A stretch of DNA of 64,000 nt, from contig CP121337.1 in the NCBI GenBank assembly GCA_043554545.1, positions 868,001 through 932,000 on the forward strand, given 5' to 3'. This DNA comes from UBA7330 sp043554545 (GTDB lineage Bacteria; Bacteroidota; Bacteroidia; Cytophagales; Cyclobacteriaceae). The notes beneath the pieces are model-generated. The model was given only the letters and a program-made list of their open reading frames with translations. It did not search any database and had not been told where the DNA came from. The position numbers and the translations under genes are program-made. Below, in pieces: positions 19,006-28,303 of this stretch; position 1 is the first letter of the stretch; each line of letters starts with the position of its first letter.

Positions 19006-19679
19006 GGCATTACGAACTTATAGCCAATACCATAGATTGTCTGGATGTAATCTTCACCACCAAGACCACTGATTTTTTTTCGTAGATTCTTCAGATGAGA
19101 ATAAATGAAATCAAATGAATCAGCCATGTCCATATCATCACCCCAAAGGTGTCCTGCGATAGACTCTTTGGTAATTAGACGATTGGGATTTGAAACGAAG
19201 TAGAGTAAAAGGTCAAATTCTTTTTTTGTAAGGGATACTGGCTGACGTTTTACAGTTACCTGATGATCATAAGGGTTGATAACAATGTCACCGAAAGTGA
19301 TTTGATTTTGGGCATCAAAATTCCTTCTACGTATTAATGCTTTAATCCTTGCATTAAGTTCAGAAAGATCAAAAGGCTTGATTATATAATCATCTGCTCC
19401 AATTTCGAGGCCAGAAATTCGATCCTGTACCGCATTCTTGGCCGAAATAATGATGATCCCGGATCGGGATTTCATTTCTTTTAATTTGCTGATGATATCT
19501 AATCCACTTCCATCTGGTAGTGAAATATCAACAATGAAACAGTCGTAGGTATATAACCAAGCCTTTTCGTGAGCCTCTTTTAAATTTTTTGCCCACTCAC
19601 AATGGTAGCCTTCTTTTTGAAGGTATTTAATGGTTGTTTCAGCTAATGATATTTCATCTTCTACAAGAAGAATATTCAT
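19002..19679 (-). CDS. OmpR-family response regulator
   Basis: A 225-residue regulator. The receiver domain has the acidic pair ED at 7-8, the phosphoacceptor D51 in FIVDISLPDGSG, and K101 in IIKPFDLSE. The C-terminal winged helix has the recognition region FIYSHLKNLRKKI and a final YGIGYKF hairpin. It is the partner of the histidine kinase that follows with a 4-base overlap. It lies 18 bases downstream of a membrane protein with a zinc ribbon, so the three form one transcription unit. Target genes are not indicated. Confidence 0.92.
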   Translation of the reverse strand: MNILLVEDEISLAETTIKYLQKEGYHCEWAKNLKEAHEKAWLYTYDCFIVDISLPDGSGLDIISKLKEMKSRSGIIIISAKNAVQDRISGLEIGADDYIIKPFDLSELNARIKALIRRRNFDAQNQITFGDIVINPYDHQVTVKRQPVSLTKKEFDLLLYFVSNPNRLITKESIAGHLWGDDMDMADSFDFIYSHLKNLRKKISGLGGEDYIQTIYGIGYKFVMP

Positions 19680-19697
19680 TTAGCTAATATAAAACCT

Positions 19698-20438
19698 TTA
19701 TTGATTCATTTCCTGCTCTTCTTCAATAGAAGCTATTGAAAATTCTTTCGTATCCAGGTGACCACAATATGAACAAGCATAAGACTTTTTCAATAATCCT
19801 TCTGTTCGGTAACCAGGTGATTGTTCAAGTTCTTCTTTGTATTCTTTTAGGGTTCTAAAGTTGCAGTTTGGACATATAAGTGCCTGAAGTTGGCCATCAT
19901 ATCTTTCTATTTCTTTGTAACCTGTCTCTTCATCAATCCACACGTCATAGTCGTATACATGATTTGTCTCATGATCAATCATTTCCTGAGTTAAATGGAT
20001 GTCTTCTTCCCTTTCTGTAAGGATCACCATCTCTTTACCTGATTTTGGTGAGATTTTTTTCTTAAACCTGATTCTGCTTAATTTCTTTTCAAGGATGAAA
20101 GGATAGTAGAATCTTAGATACTGCTGTAAGCCATAACCAATGGCAAAGCAAATCGCTCCAGAGATAAAGCCTACATAAACAAATTCATAAACTTTCACAG
20201 CGCCAATTAAGCTTACTATTCTTTCAAAAAGGAAAAAACCTAACCCAAAGGAAAAAATCAAGTTTGCAGTTTTGTACCATTTAATCTCATTTTTACCCAT
20301 GAAATCATGCCGTTTGTTTCTTTTGCTGATGGAGACGGATCTGAGGTTGTAGATAATTACTATTAGTGATGCAATAGCTAGTCCTGCGATACCAGCTGTT
20401 TGCACAAATTCCATCCAAAAATCATTTACTGAAGTCAT
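19698..20438 (-). CDS. Membrane protein with C-terminal zinc ribbon, function unknown
   Basis: A 246-residue protein with about three hydrophobic helices in the first 110 residues (near 13-32, 53-75 and 85-105) and a soluble C-terminal half. That half contains two Cys pairs, CPNC and CSYC, spaced by about 33 residues, typical of a zinc ribbon. I do not recognise the family. It is the first gene of a unit with the response regulator and kinase. It might be an accessory or target of that two-component system, or a membrane-associated protein-handling factor. All of this is inference. Confidence 0.6.
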   Translation of the reverse strand: MTSVNDFWMEFVQTAGIAGLAIASLIVIIYNLRSVSISKRNKRHDFMGKNEIKWYKTANLIFSFGLGFFLFERIVSLIGAVKVYEFVYVGFISGAICFAIGYGLQQYLRFYYPFILEKKLSRIRFKKKISPKSGKEMVILTEREEDIHLTQEMIDHETNHVYDYDVWIDEETGYKEIERYDGQLQALICPNCNFRTLKEYKEELEQSPGYRTEGLLKKSYACSYCGHLDTKEFSIASIEEEQEMNQ

Positions 20439-20577
20439 AAATCTTAAGGTTATTAATTGATTGTTATATCAAAGGAAGCATTTAAATCTGTAGAAAATCT
20501 GGATTTCGGCAAAGATTTTTAATGATGGTTTGTCCCATTGATTCACATTTTTAAAAAAGACGGTATATCTTTCAGGG

Positions 20578-21945
20578 ATGGATTCAATAGTCAACACCCC
20601 TTATTGGCCATTTCTGGTGCTATCCATTGGCATTATTTCAGTGGTTTTCGCAATAACAAAACTTAGGTTTCATCCTTTCGTCGCTCTGGTCTTATCAGCT
20701 ATTCTAGTTGGTCTTATTTCCGCACCATTTGCAGGTATGGAGGGTAATCATCTCATCAATTCAGTGGAGCTACCCATGATAGAATTTGGAGTAATAACTG
20801 GAAAAATAGCCTGGGTTATTGCTCTGGCAGCAATTATTGGGACCGCAATGATGGAAAGTGGAGCTGCAATTAAAATAGTCAACTCAATTACTGATGCTTT
20901 TGGGGAAAGAAACGGAGCGTTGGCTTTGTTATTGAGTGGTTTTATTCTTTCTATTCCTGTATTCTTCGACACGGTATTTTTCCTGCTCATCCCTGTAATT
21001 ATTGCCTTTGCATCAAAAACAGGAAAGAATTACATTTTATATATTCTTGTTGCAGGAGGAGCTGCAGCCATTGCACATTCAACGATTCCTCCGACACCTG
21101 GACCACTGGTAGTTGCCGAAGTGATGAGTATTGACCTGGGAGTAACCATACTTGTGGGAATTGGCATTGGAATCATACCCGCTTTGGTAGTCTATTTGGT
21201 TGCTCAACGGATCAATAAAAAGATTTCAATTCCAATCAGGGTGCTCCATCCAGAATCAATGGATAATGAAAATACACCTTCAATTTGGTCGTCCATAATG
21301 CCTATTATCATTCCAATCTTATTAATAAGCTTAACTTCTATATTCCAGGTAATAGAGATGGAGATTCCAGGTTGGGTTAGCTTTCTAGGAAATAAAAATA
21401 TCGCAATGGGCATTGGGGCAATTTTAGCTGTCTTAACCTGGGTGAAAAAGAAAGATTTGAACCGAGATTCCTTGTGGCAGGGCCTTGCCAGACCATTGGA
21501 GATTGCAGGTATAATTATTTTGATTACTGGTGCAGGAGGAGCTTTTGGCGCCATGATTAAACACAGTGGGATTGGAAAGGCAATTGAGTTAGCTACCTCG
21601 GACTTTCATGTTCATTATGTGCTGCTGGCCTGGTTAATCTCTGCTGCGATCAAAACTGCTCAAGGGTCTAGTACAGTAGCATTGATCACTACATCCGGGA
21701 TTATGTATGCACTTGTCGGAAATGGAGCAGATCTGCCCTATCATCCGGTGTATATCCTGTTAGCCATTGGGTTTGGAGGCATTTTTATTTCATGGATGAA
21801 TGATAGTGGATTCTGGGTGGTAGCTAAAATGAGTGGATTAACGGAAAAAGAAGCTTTGAAAACATTTACACTAACCCTGGCTATTGCTTCCCTTGTAGGT
21901 TTAGCAGAGTTGATATTAGTGACTTATATCTTACCACTCAAGTAA
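20578..21945 (+). CDS. GntP-family gluconate/sugar-acid:H+ symporter
   Basis: A 455-residue, highly hydrophobic permease with about 12 helices. Family blocks include the proline-rich HSTIPPTPGPLVVAE near residue 168, AAIKTAQGSSTVALITTSG and the late WMNDSGFWVV. GntP/Gnt-II transporters import gluconate, idonate or related sugar acids across the inner membrane. The genes that follow (SDR dehydrogenase, SMP-30 lactonase, sugar-porter MFS) fit sugar-acid use, although the first gap is 57 bases. The upstream element TATATCTTTC is one base away from a Bacteroidota -7 box. Confidence 0.9.
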   Translation: MDSIVNTPYWPFLVLSIGIISVVFAITKLRFHPFVALVLSAILVGLISAPFAGMEGNHLINSVELPMIEFGVITGKIAWVIALAAIIGTAMMESGAAIKIVNSITDAFGERNGALALLLSGFILSIPVFFDTVFFLLIPVIIAFASKTGKNYILYILVAGGAAAIAHSTIPPTPGPLVVAEVMSIDLGVTILVGIGIGIIPALVVYLVAQRINKKISIPIRVLHPESMDNENTPSIWSSIMPIIIPILLISLTSIFQVIEMEIPGWVSFLGNKNIAMGIGAILAVLTWVKKKDLNRDSLWQGLARPLEIAGIIILITGAGGAFGAMIKHSGIGKAIELATSDFHVHYVLLAWLISAAIKTAQGSSTVALITTSGIMYALVGNGADLPYHPVYILLAIGFGGIFISWMNDSGFWVVAKMSGLTEKEALKTFTLTLAIASLVGLAELILVTYILPLK

Positions 21946-22002
21946 GTTTTGGTCTGATTCAATGATTTAAATAATTAAGTATTATCATAAAATTAGTTGC
22001 GA

Positions 22003-22788
22003 ATGGCATTTAATAAATTACCCGGTTTAAAATTATTTAACTTAAAAGGAAGGGTAGCTATCATTACTGGTGGATCGAAAGGACTTGGATTAGCCATGGG
22101 GCAGGCCTTAGCATCCGCAGGGGCAAATATTGTAATTGTAAACAGGAACAAGCAAGAAGGGCATGAAGCCGCTGAATTTATTGCAAACACATATGATGTG
22201 AAGGCAAGTTCTGTTTCGGCAGATGTTACCAGTGAGGAGGATATGAATTCAATGGCTGAAATTACCATGCAAGAATTTGGCAGGATTGATATTCTTATAA
22301 ACAGTGCAGGAATTAATATTAGAGGGCCAATCGATGAGTTGTCTCTAGTTGATTTTAAAAAAGTAATGGAAATAAATGTAACCGGTACATGGCTTGCTTG
22401 TAAAGCGGTCATACCAGCAATGAAAAAGGCTAAATCCGGAAAAATCATCAACCTGGCTAGTACCTTGGGTTTAGTAGGCCTGGCTGATAGAACTCCTTAC
22501 ACTTCAAGTAAAGGAGCAGTAGTTCAGATGACAAAAGCCCTTGGTTTGGAGATGGCGCCTTTCAATATTAATGTGAATGGTGTATGCCCGGGTCCTTTTT
22601 TAACAGATATGAATATTCCAATTGCTAATACTGAAGAGGCAAAAAACTTTATTATTGGGGCAACTGCCCTGAGAAGGTGGGGTGAATTGGAAGAAATTCA
22701 GGGTGTTGCTCTATACCTTGCTAGTGATGCTGCGAGTTACATGGTTGGAGAACTGATCACGGTAGATGGAGGCTGGGTAGCTAAATGA
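22003..22788 (+). CDS. SDR dehydrogenase, gluconate 5-dehydrogenase/KduD-like
   Basis: A 261-residue classical short-chain dehydrogenase. The cofactor motif TGGSKGLGLAMG is near residue 23, NSAGIN lies in the middle, a catalytic Ser sits in LASTLG, and the YTSSK active-site tetrad follows. The C-terminus VDGGW is usual. ATG 22003 (MAFNKLPGLKLFNLKGR) is chosen over a TTG two codons upstream. The leader LFNLKGRVAIITGG is typical of IdnO/KduD-like enzymes that interconvert keto-gluconates and gluconate with NAD(P). It sits between a GntP permease and a gluconolactonase-like gene, and its stop overlaps the next start. The exact substrate is inferred. Confidence 0.85.
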   Translation: MAFNKLPGLKLFNLKGRVAIITGGSKGLGLAMGQALASAGANIVIVNRNKQEGHEAAEFIANTYDVKASSVSADVTSEEDMNSMAEITMQEFGRIDILINSAGINIRGPIDELSLVDFKKVMEINVTGTWLACKAVIPAMKKAKSGKIINLASTLGLVGLADRTPYTSSKGAVVQMTKALGLEMAPFNINVNGVCPGPFLTDMNIPIANTEEAKNFIIGATALRRWGELEEIQGVALYLASDAASYMVGELITVDGGWVAK

Positions 22789-23684
22789 TAGGGTTAGTCA
22801 TGAAGTGTACAACTCTTACCGTGTTGATATCATTGGTTTTATCCGGTAAAGCACAGAATAGCAAAATTATCGTTAAGGGGGCAGAACTTCAATTAATCGC
22901 TTCTGACTATAAATTCACAGAAGGTCCTGCAGTAGATCCGGAAGGAAACGTTTACTTCACAGACCAACCTAATAATCGAATCCTCAAATGGACTTCAGGA
23001 ATAGGAGTTTCAGTTTTCCTAGAGGAAGCCGGTCGCTCGAATGGGCTGTATTTTGACAATGACGGAAACTTATTAGCCTGTGCTGATCTCAATAATCAGA
23101 TTTGGCGATTTGATCAGCAGAAAGGTCATGAAGTAATTGTTGATGGTTATGAGGGCATGAGATTAAATGGGCCAAATGACCTTTGGGTAGATAGGAAGGG
23201 TGGTATTTATTTTACCGACCCATTATATATTAGGAAATATTGGAATTATCAGGCTGATGAAACTCGGCCTGAGCGCATTTACTATGTATCAGCTGATGGT
23301 AAAAAAGTTAGTGTAGTTGCTGATGATTTGGTTAAGCCCAATGGCATCGTAGGGTCATCGAATGGAAAAGAACTATACATAGCCGATATCGGTGATAGGA
23401 AGATCTATAAATATCAAATTAATTCTGATGGCTCTCTGGTTAAAAGGAAACTCTTTACCTCACAAGGATCAGATGGAATGACCATAGATAATAAAGGCAA
23501 CATCTACCTGACTGGTAAAGGAGTTTCAGTTTTTGATAAAAATGGGATCAAGATTGAGCAAATTGATATTGATGAATCCTGGACTGCTAATGTTTGTTTC
23601 GGGGGCCCCAATCAATCGATTTTATTTATTACAGCTTCAAAATCTGTTTATACCTTAGCAATGAAAGTGAAAGGTGTTCGATAA
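22785..23684 (+). CDS. SMP-30/gluconolactonase-family secreted lactonase
   Basis: A 299-residue six-bladed beta-propeller with a signal peptide ending SGKAQ. Family marks are FTEGPAVDPEGNVYFTDQPNNR, the ligand-binding LNGPNDLWVD, IYFTDPLY, the metal Asn in KPNGIVGS and the Asp in LYIADIGDR. It probably hydrolyses an aldonolactone in the periplasm, turning the lactone made by a PQQ dehydrogenase into the acid that GntP imports. The first ATG (22785) overlaps the SDR stop as ATGA, and a second ATG at 22800 begins the signal peptide proper. Translation is probably coupled to the SDR gene. Confidence 0.87.
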   Translation: MIGLVMKCTTLTVLISLVLSGKAQNSKIIVKGAELQLIASDYKFTEGPAVDPEGNVYFTDQPNNRILKWTSGIGVSVFLEEAGRSNGLYFDNDGNLLACADLNNQIWRFDQQKGHEVIVDGYEGMRLNGPNDLWVDRKGGIYFTDPLYIRKYWNYQADETRPERIYYVSADGKKVSVVADDLVKPNGIVGSSNGKELYIADIGDRKIYKYQINSDGSLVKRKLFTSQGSDGMTIDNKGNIYLTGKGVSVFDKNGIKIEQIDIDESWTANVCFGGPNQSILFITASKSVYTLAMKVKGVR

Positions 23685-23704
23685 ACCTCATAACCAACCT
23701 AAAA

Positions 23705-25030
23705 ATGAATAAAAGAATTCTTTACTACTCCATTGTGGTGGCCATGTCCGGCTTCTTATTTGGATTTGACACTGTCGTGATTTCCGGGGCTAACCTTCCT
23801 ATAAAGGAACTGTGGCAGACTTCCGACTTTTTCCATGGCCTCTTTATAATGTCTATGGCACTTTGGGGTACGGTAATAGGCGCACTTTTTGGGGGAATCC
23901 CTAGTGATAAATATGGCAGAAAGGTCACATTGATATGGATTGGGGTTTTATATTTTGTCTCAGCTGTAGGATCAGCCTTTGCAACAGATCCATACATGTT
24001 TTCCATTTTTAGATTTATTGGTGGCCTGGGTGTTGGAGCATCTTCTATCGCAGCTCCTATGTACACCTCAGAAATAGCCACACCAAAGGATAGGGGAAAG
24101 TTGGTAGCCCTTTATCAATTCTTTCTGGTTTTTGGAATTCTTATCGCATTTATATCTAATTATCTTCTAAAAGGTGTTGGCGGTGCGAATGACTGGAGGT
24201 GGATGTTGGGGGTTGAAGCGATACCTGCAGCCATTTATACAATCATGATATTCGGTGTGCCTAAAAGTCCACGGTGGTTGTTATTGCACAAAGGAAATGA
24301 AGAGGAGGCTTTGGCTGTACTTAAATTATCTGCCACAGATGAAGAAGCCAATAAGATGCTTCAGGAGATTAAGGCCGATCGTGCTGATAAGAGCAAAGGC
24401 GCGGATAATATCTTTTCGAAGAAATATAGTACACCATTGTTACTCGCTTTTCTCATTGCCTTTTTTAATCAACTTTCAGGGATCAACTTTGTGCTTTATT
24501 ACGCACCTGAGATTCTTGAAAAAGCTGGGTTTGCTACAGCGGACTCACTCATGAGCTCAATCCTGATTGGTGGAGTTAACCTGGTATTTACCATGGCGGG
24601 ACTATACCTGATTGATCGGGCTGGCAGGCGGCAGTTGATGTACATCGGTTCGTTTGGGTATATCATAAGTCTGGCACTTGTCTCTTACGCTTTTTATGCT
24701 GATCAAAGTGCAAACTTTAAGCTGGTTTTTATTCTAACCTTTATATCCAGTCATGCAATTGGACAGGGTGCAGTGATCTGGGTATTTATCTCTGAGATTT
24801 TCCCCAACAGGGTACGTGCATATGGACAATCCTGGGGTTGTGGAACTCATTGGGTTTTTGCGGCGCTGATTACACTTTTTGGCTCAGTTCTCATCAATAC
24901 ACTAGCACCTTGGATAGTGTTTGCCATTTTTGCTGGCTTTATGATTCTGCAACTGATGTTTGTGAAGTTCCTGATGCCAGAGACAAAAGGGGTATCTCTG
25001 GAAGAGCTAGAGCGTAAACTGATCAAGTAG
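23705..25030 (+). CDS. Sugar-porter MFS transporter
   Basis: A 441-residue, 12-helix transporter of the sugar porter family. Signatures are GFLFGFDTVVISGA in helix 1, the loop DKYGRKVT, the block GGLGVGASSIAAPMYTSEIA, QLSGIN in helix 7, the loop DRAGRR and the C-terminal PETKGVSLEELE. The start is ATG 23705 (MNKRILYY); a longer open frame overlapping the lactonase gene is not needed. It lies 20 bases downstream of the lactonase and completes the GntP-SDR-SMP30-MFS cluster. It probably imports a hexose or pentose such as glucose, galactose or xylose with protons. Confidence 0.9.
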   Translation: MNKRILYYSIVVAMSGFLFGFDTVVISGANLPIKELWQTSDFFHGLFIMSMALWGTVIGALFGGIPSDKYGRKVTLIWIGVLYFVSAVGSAFATDPYMFSIFRFIGGLGVGASSIAAPMYTSEIATPKDRGKLVALYQFFLVFGILIAFISNYLLKGVGGANDWRWMLGVEAIPAAIYTIMIFGVPKSPRWLLLHKGNEEEALAVLKLSATDEEANKMLQEIKADRADKSKGADNIFSKKYSTPLLLAFLIAFFNQLSGINFVLYYAPEILEKAGFATADSLMSSILIGGVNLVFTMAGLYLIDRAGRRQLMYIGSFGYIISLALVSYAFYADQSANFKLVFILTFISSHAIGQGAVIWVFISEIFPNRVRAYGQSWGCGTHWVFAALITLFGSVLINTLAPWIVFAIFAGFMILQLMFVKFLMPETKGVSLEELERKLIK

Positions 25031-25113
25031 AAAAGGTTCTGGATAACAGGCCATTTGTGGTTAAAGCGCTCATTTAGTAATTTACTTCCTGGTCCTATCA
25101 AACTAATCAACAT

Positions 25114-25353
25114 ATGCCTTGCAGAGTAGGAATTACAACTGATCCAGCAAAAAGAAAAGCCTATTGGGAATCACAGGTGGTGGGTCTCAAAAACTGGAAA
25201 ATTCTAGCATCATATTCAGCTAAGGCAAAGGCACTTGCACATGAAAAGAGATATGCTGAACGCTATGGGTGTAAACTAAGCCTTGGGGGTGTGGATGGGA
25301 GTGGTTCCTGGAGCGTTTACCGGTTTGATTACTTGAGAGTAAAGCCAAAATGA
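25114..25353 (+). CDS. Small conserved protein, GIY-YIG-like
   Basis: A 79-residue basic protein (MPCRVGITTDPAKRKAYWES) with a pattern close to GIY-YIG nuclease-like small proteins. The opening RVGITTDPAKRKAYW resembles their helix with the Arg. A central KALAHEKRYAERYGC follows, and SVYRFDYLRV closes. I recall similar short proteins as uncharacterised and cannot assign activity. The catalytic Glu of true GIY-YIG nucleases is not evident. It sits 83 bases after the MFS gene and 10 bases before the DUF885 gene, so it may be co-transcribed with the latter. Confidence 0.6.
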   Translation: MPCRVGITTDPAKRKAYWESQVVGLKNWKILASYSAKAKALAHEKRYAERYGCKLSLGGVDGSGSWSVYRFDYLRVKPK

Positions 25354-25363
25354 TCCACATGAT

Positions 25364-27103
25364 ATGAAATACCTTGTTGTTCTTATTATCCTTTTGTTTT
25401 TCAGTTGTAGTAAGACAAGCAATGAGATTTCAGGTGAAGAATTTGAAAAATTTAAGACCTCATTCCTCAATGATTTTTATGAGCTTAACCCGGGTTATGC
25501 CAGCTATCTAGGGCTAAAAGTATATGATAGTATCCTGGTACTGCCAACCAAGGAAAATGATTCCTTGCACATAGCTGCCTATCAAACTTTTCAGAAAGAG
25601 GTTAACGCCTTTGATGAGGGGTTACTTGAACTTGATCATAGAATTGAGCTGCAGCTCATTAAAAACCACATTGAGCAGAGTTTGTGGTATAGAACATTAT
25701 TAAAGTCATCTGAATGGGATCCTTCCAGATACAATATTGGATATCGGGTAGGAGAAGTGTTTGCCGATAGAGATCGAGAAATGAATGATAAACTTCGGGT
25801 TATTCAGTCTTACCTGAAAGACGTGCCTGAGTATTATGCTTTAGCAAGGTCCTTATTGGATCATCCGACAAAAGAACATTGTCAACTGGCAGTGATTCAA
25901 TTGAATGGCGCTGTTAATACCATGCGAACGGTGGCAGATTCTGCAAGGGAAAGCACTCTTGCAGATGATGAAAAGTCAAGTTTCCTAGAGAGAATGGCTC
26001 AGGCTGAAACCGCTATTAATTCATATGTTAACTTTTTGAATTCCTTGCTAGCTGAAAAGGATGATGACTATTTCTCAAGCTTTAGAATTGGAAAGAAATT
26101 GTACGACCAAAAATATAAATTGGATATCAATTCAGGATATACAGCAGATGAGATTTATCAAACGGCACTGAGAAGAAAGGAATATGTCCTTGTTAAGATG
26201 GACAGTCTGGCTAGTTTACTATGGACTAAATATTTGGGTGATTTACCTCAGCCAAATAGTAATTACAGGTCTAAAAAAATAAAAATGGTTATTGATACAC
26301 TCTCTGTGAATCATGCCGAGTCTCAATATTTTATTGCTGAAATTGAAGCACAGATTAGTGAGTTGGAAGCATTTGTTAGTGCAAAAGATCTGCTTACACT
26401 TGATCCCGAGAAGCCCTTAAGAGTAAGACCTACACCTGAATATCAAAGGGGTGTTTCGGTTGCTAGTATCAATGCTCCTGGACCGTTTGAGAAAAATGCT
26501 GATACTTATTATAACGTATCGCCCATAGATGATTATTCTCCCGAAATAGCAGAAAGTCATTTACGAGAATACAATGATTATATCCTGCAAATTCTAAATA
26601 TACATGAAGCTATTCCCGGACATTATGCACAGTTGGTTTACAGTAATCAGTCTGAATCCCTGGTTAAGTCAATTTTTTCCAATGGGTCAACGGTAGAGGG
26701 CTGGGCAGTTTATTCTGAGTTGATGATGCTGGAAAATGGATATAAAGATACGCCTGAAATGTGGCTTATGTATTATAAATGGCACCTGAGGACCATTGCA
26801 AACACCATATTGGATTATAGTGTACATGTGCTCAACATGAGCAGGGAAGAAGGTCTAAACCTGATGATTAATGAGGCTTTTCAACAACAAGAAGAAGCAG
26901 AAGGCAAATGGAGGAGGGCAACCTACACTCAGGTCCAGCTCACAAGTTATTATTCTGGATTTCAGGAAATTTACGATTTGAGGGAGGAGCTGAAAGTAAA
27001 AATGGGTGATGAATTCGACTTGAAGGAATTTCATGAAAAAATCCTTAGCTATGGAAGTATCCCAGTCAGGTTTATCAGAGAATTGATGCTGGAAGATTTA
27101 TGA
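25364..27103 (+). CDS. DUF885-family lipoprotein, putative metallopeptidase
   Basis: A 579-residue lipoprotein (leader ending FFSCSKT). The C-terminal half has the zinc-type motif HEAIPGHYAQLVY at about residue 414, followed by VEGWAVYSELMM with the third-ligand Glu, both diagnostic of the DUF885 family. Members are predicted zinc carboxypeptidases or dipeptidases on the outer or periplasmic face. Its stop overlaps the start of the following phosphodiesterase-like gene as ATGA, indicating translational coupling. Peptidase activity is inferred from motif. Confidence 0.83.
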   Translation: MKYLVVLIILLFFSCSKTSNEISGEEFEKFKTSFLNDFYELNPGYASYLGLKVYDSILVLPTKENDSLHIAAYQTFQKEVNAFDEGLLELDHRIELQLIKNHIEQSLWYRTLLKSSEWDPSRYNIGYRVGEVFADRDREMNDKLRVIQSYLKDVPEYYALARSLLDHPTKEHCQLAVIQLNGAVNTMRTVADSARESTLADDEKSSFLERMAQAETAINSYVNFLNSLLAEKDDDYFSSFRIGKKLYDQKYKLDINSGYTADEIYQTALRRKEYVLVKMDSLASLLWTKYLGDLPQPNSNYRSKKIKMVIDTLSVNHAESQYFIAEIEAQISELEAFVSAKDLLTLDPEKPLRVRPTPEYQRGVSVASINAPGPFEKNADTYYNVSPIDDYSPEIAESHLREYNDYILQILNIHEAIPGHYAQLVYSNQSESLVKSIFSNGSTVEGWAVYSELMMLENGYKDTPEMWLMYYKWHLRTIANTILDYSVHVLNMSREEGLNLMINEAFQQQEEAEGKWRRATYTQVQLTSYYSGFQEIYDLREELKVKMGDEFDLKEFHEKILSYGSIPVRFIRELMLEDL

Positions 27104-28191
27104 TAGTTGGTAATATGAAAAGAATAATAATAATCATATGCTTCATTGTTTTCATACATACAGTTGAAGCTCAAAAAACGGAAAATATTATACTGATCAC
27201 CCTGGATGGGTTTCGGTGGCAGGAGCTATTCTCTGGAGCAGATTCTTTGCTTATTCATGATTCTGGATATGTAGGAGATCCTGAAAGTCTAGTGAACCAA
27301 TATTGGGATAAAAAGCCTGATGTCAGAAAGGAAAAGCTGATGCCGTTTATGTGGAGTACGCTTGCTAAATCAGGACAGATCTATGGGAATAGAAAACTAG
27401 GAAACAAAGTAAATTGTAGCAATCAAATGTGGTTTTCTTACCCGGGTTATAATGAAATCTTAACAGGGTTTTCTGATGACGAGCGAATTACCAGTAATGC
27501 GAAAAAGCCTAATCCTAATGTTACTGTTCTAGAGTATCTAAACAAGCAGTCTGATTTTGAGGGGAAAGTTTTTGCTTTTGGTTCCTGGGATGTATTTCCA
27601 TATATCATCAATGAAGAACGAAGTGGTGTACCTGTCAACGCAGGGTTTGAAAGTCAGGTAGGTGAGCTTACTCAAAAAGAAGAACTGCTAAATAATCTGC
27701 AGGAAGAGATACGTAGTCCCTGGGGATCTGTGCGTCATGATGCTTTTACACACCACTATGCAATGGAATGTCTTAGGATTAAAAAACCAAGTGTTTTGTA
27801 TATTTCCTATGGAGAAACAGATGATTACGCCCATGGAGGTCAATATGATCAATACCTATGGTCTGCCACGCAGACAGACGCCTATATTAAGGAAATATGG
27901 GAGTTTGTTCAATCAAGCAAACGCTATTCGGATAAGACAACACTAATCATAACAACAGATCATGGCAGAGGAACTAACCCAAAGCATACTTGGAGAAGCC
28001 ATGGGAAAAGTGTTGAAAATGCAGGTGAGATATGGGTGGCTATCATGGGCCCAGATACTCCCTCAAGGGGAGTAATGAAAGATAATAATCAATACTATCA
28101 GAATCAGGTAGCCAGGACACTCACCAATTTCCTAGGTTTGAAATATAATCAGGATAAGGCTGGTCCGATCTTCAAAGAGTCCATAAAATAA
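27100..28191 (+). CDS. Secreted alkaline-phosphatase-superfamily hydrolase
   Basis: A 363-residue protein with a signal peptide ending VEAQ (from ATG 27115; the overlapping ATG at 27100 adds five residues). The alkaline phosphatase/nucleotide pyrophosphatase fold is seen in ILITLDGFRWQELFSG with a metal Asp, the nucleophile region SYPGYNEILTGF, and the metal blocks GETDDYAHGG and ITTDHGRG. Such proteins are phosphodiesterases, phosphatases or sulfatase-like hydrolases acting outside the inner membrane. The usual Thr nucleophile is not certain here. It is coupled to the DUF885 gene and ends at a strong terminator. Confidence 0.83.
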   Translation: MIVGNMKRIIIIICFIVFIHTVEAQKTENIILITLDGFRWQELFSGADSLLIHDSGYVGDPESLVNQYWDKKPDVRKEKLMPFMWSTLAKSGQIYGNRKLGNKVNCSNQMWFSYPGYNEILTGFSDDERITSNAKKPNPNVTVLEYLNKQSDFEGKVFAFGSWDVFPYIINEERSGVPVNAGFESQVGELTQKEELLNNLQEEIRSPWGSVRHDAFTHHYAMECLRIKKPSVLYISYGETDDYAHGGQYDQYLWSATQTDAYIKEIWEFVQSSKRYSDKTTLIITTDHGRGTNPKHTWRSHGKSVENAGEIWVAIMGPDTPSRGVMKDNNQYYQNQVARTLTNFLGLKYNQDKAGPIFKESIK

Positions 28192-28247
28192 AGAATTTAG
28201 TTATTAAATATGACAAGAATCATTTGCAACTACTTAAGTAAATAAAA

Positions 28248-28277
28248 AAAGCCAGAGTACATATATACTCTGGCTTT
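28248..28277. terminator. Bidirectional rho-independent terminator
   Basis: Perfect 12-base stem AAAGCCAGAGTA / TACTCTGGCTTT with a 6-base loop, flanked by A-run and T-rich sequence on its two sides. It lies between the convergent phosphodiesterase-like gene (ends 28191) and TonB-C gene (ends 28304) and can serve both. Confidence 0.85.
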
Positions 28278-28303
28278 ATCAATTTTTAACTTGGTACTAC
28301 CTG

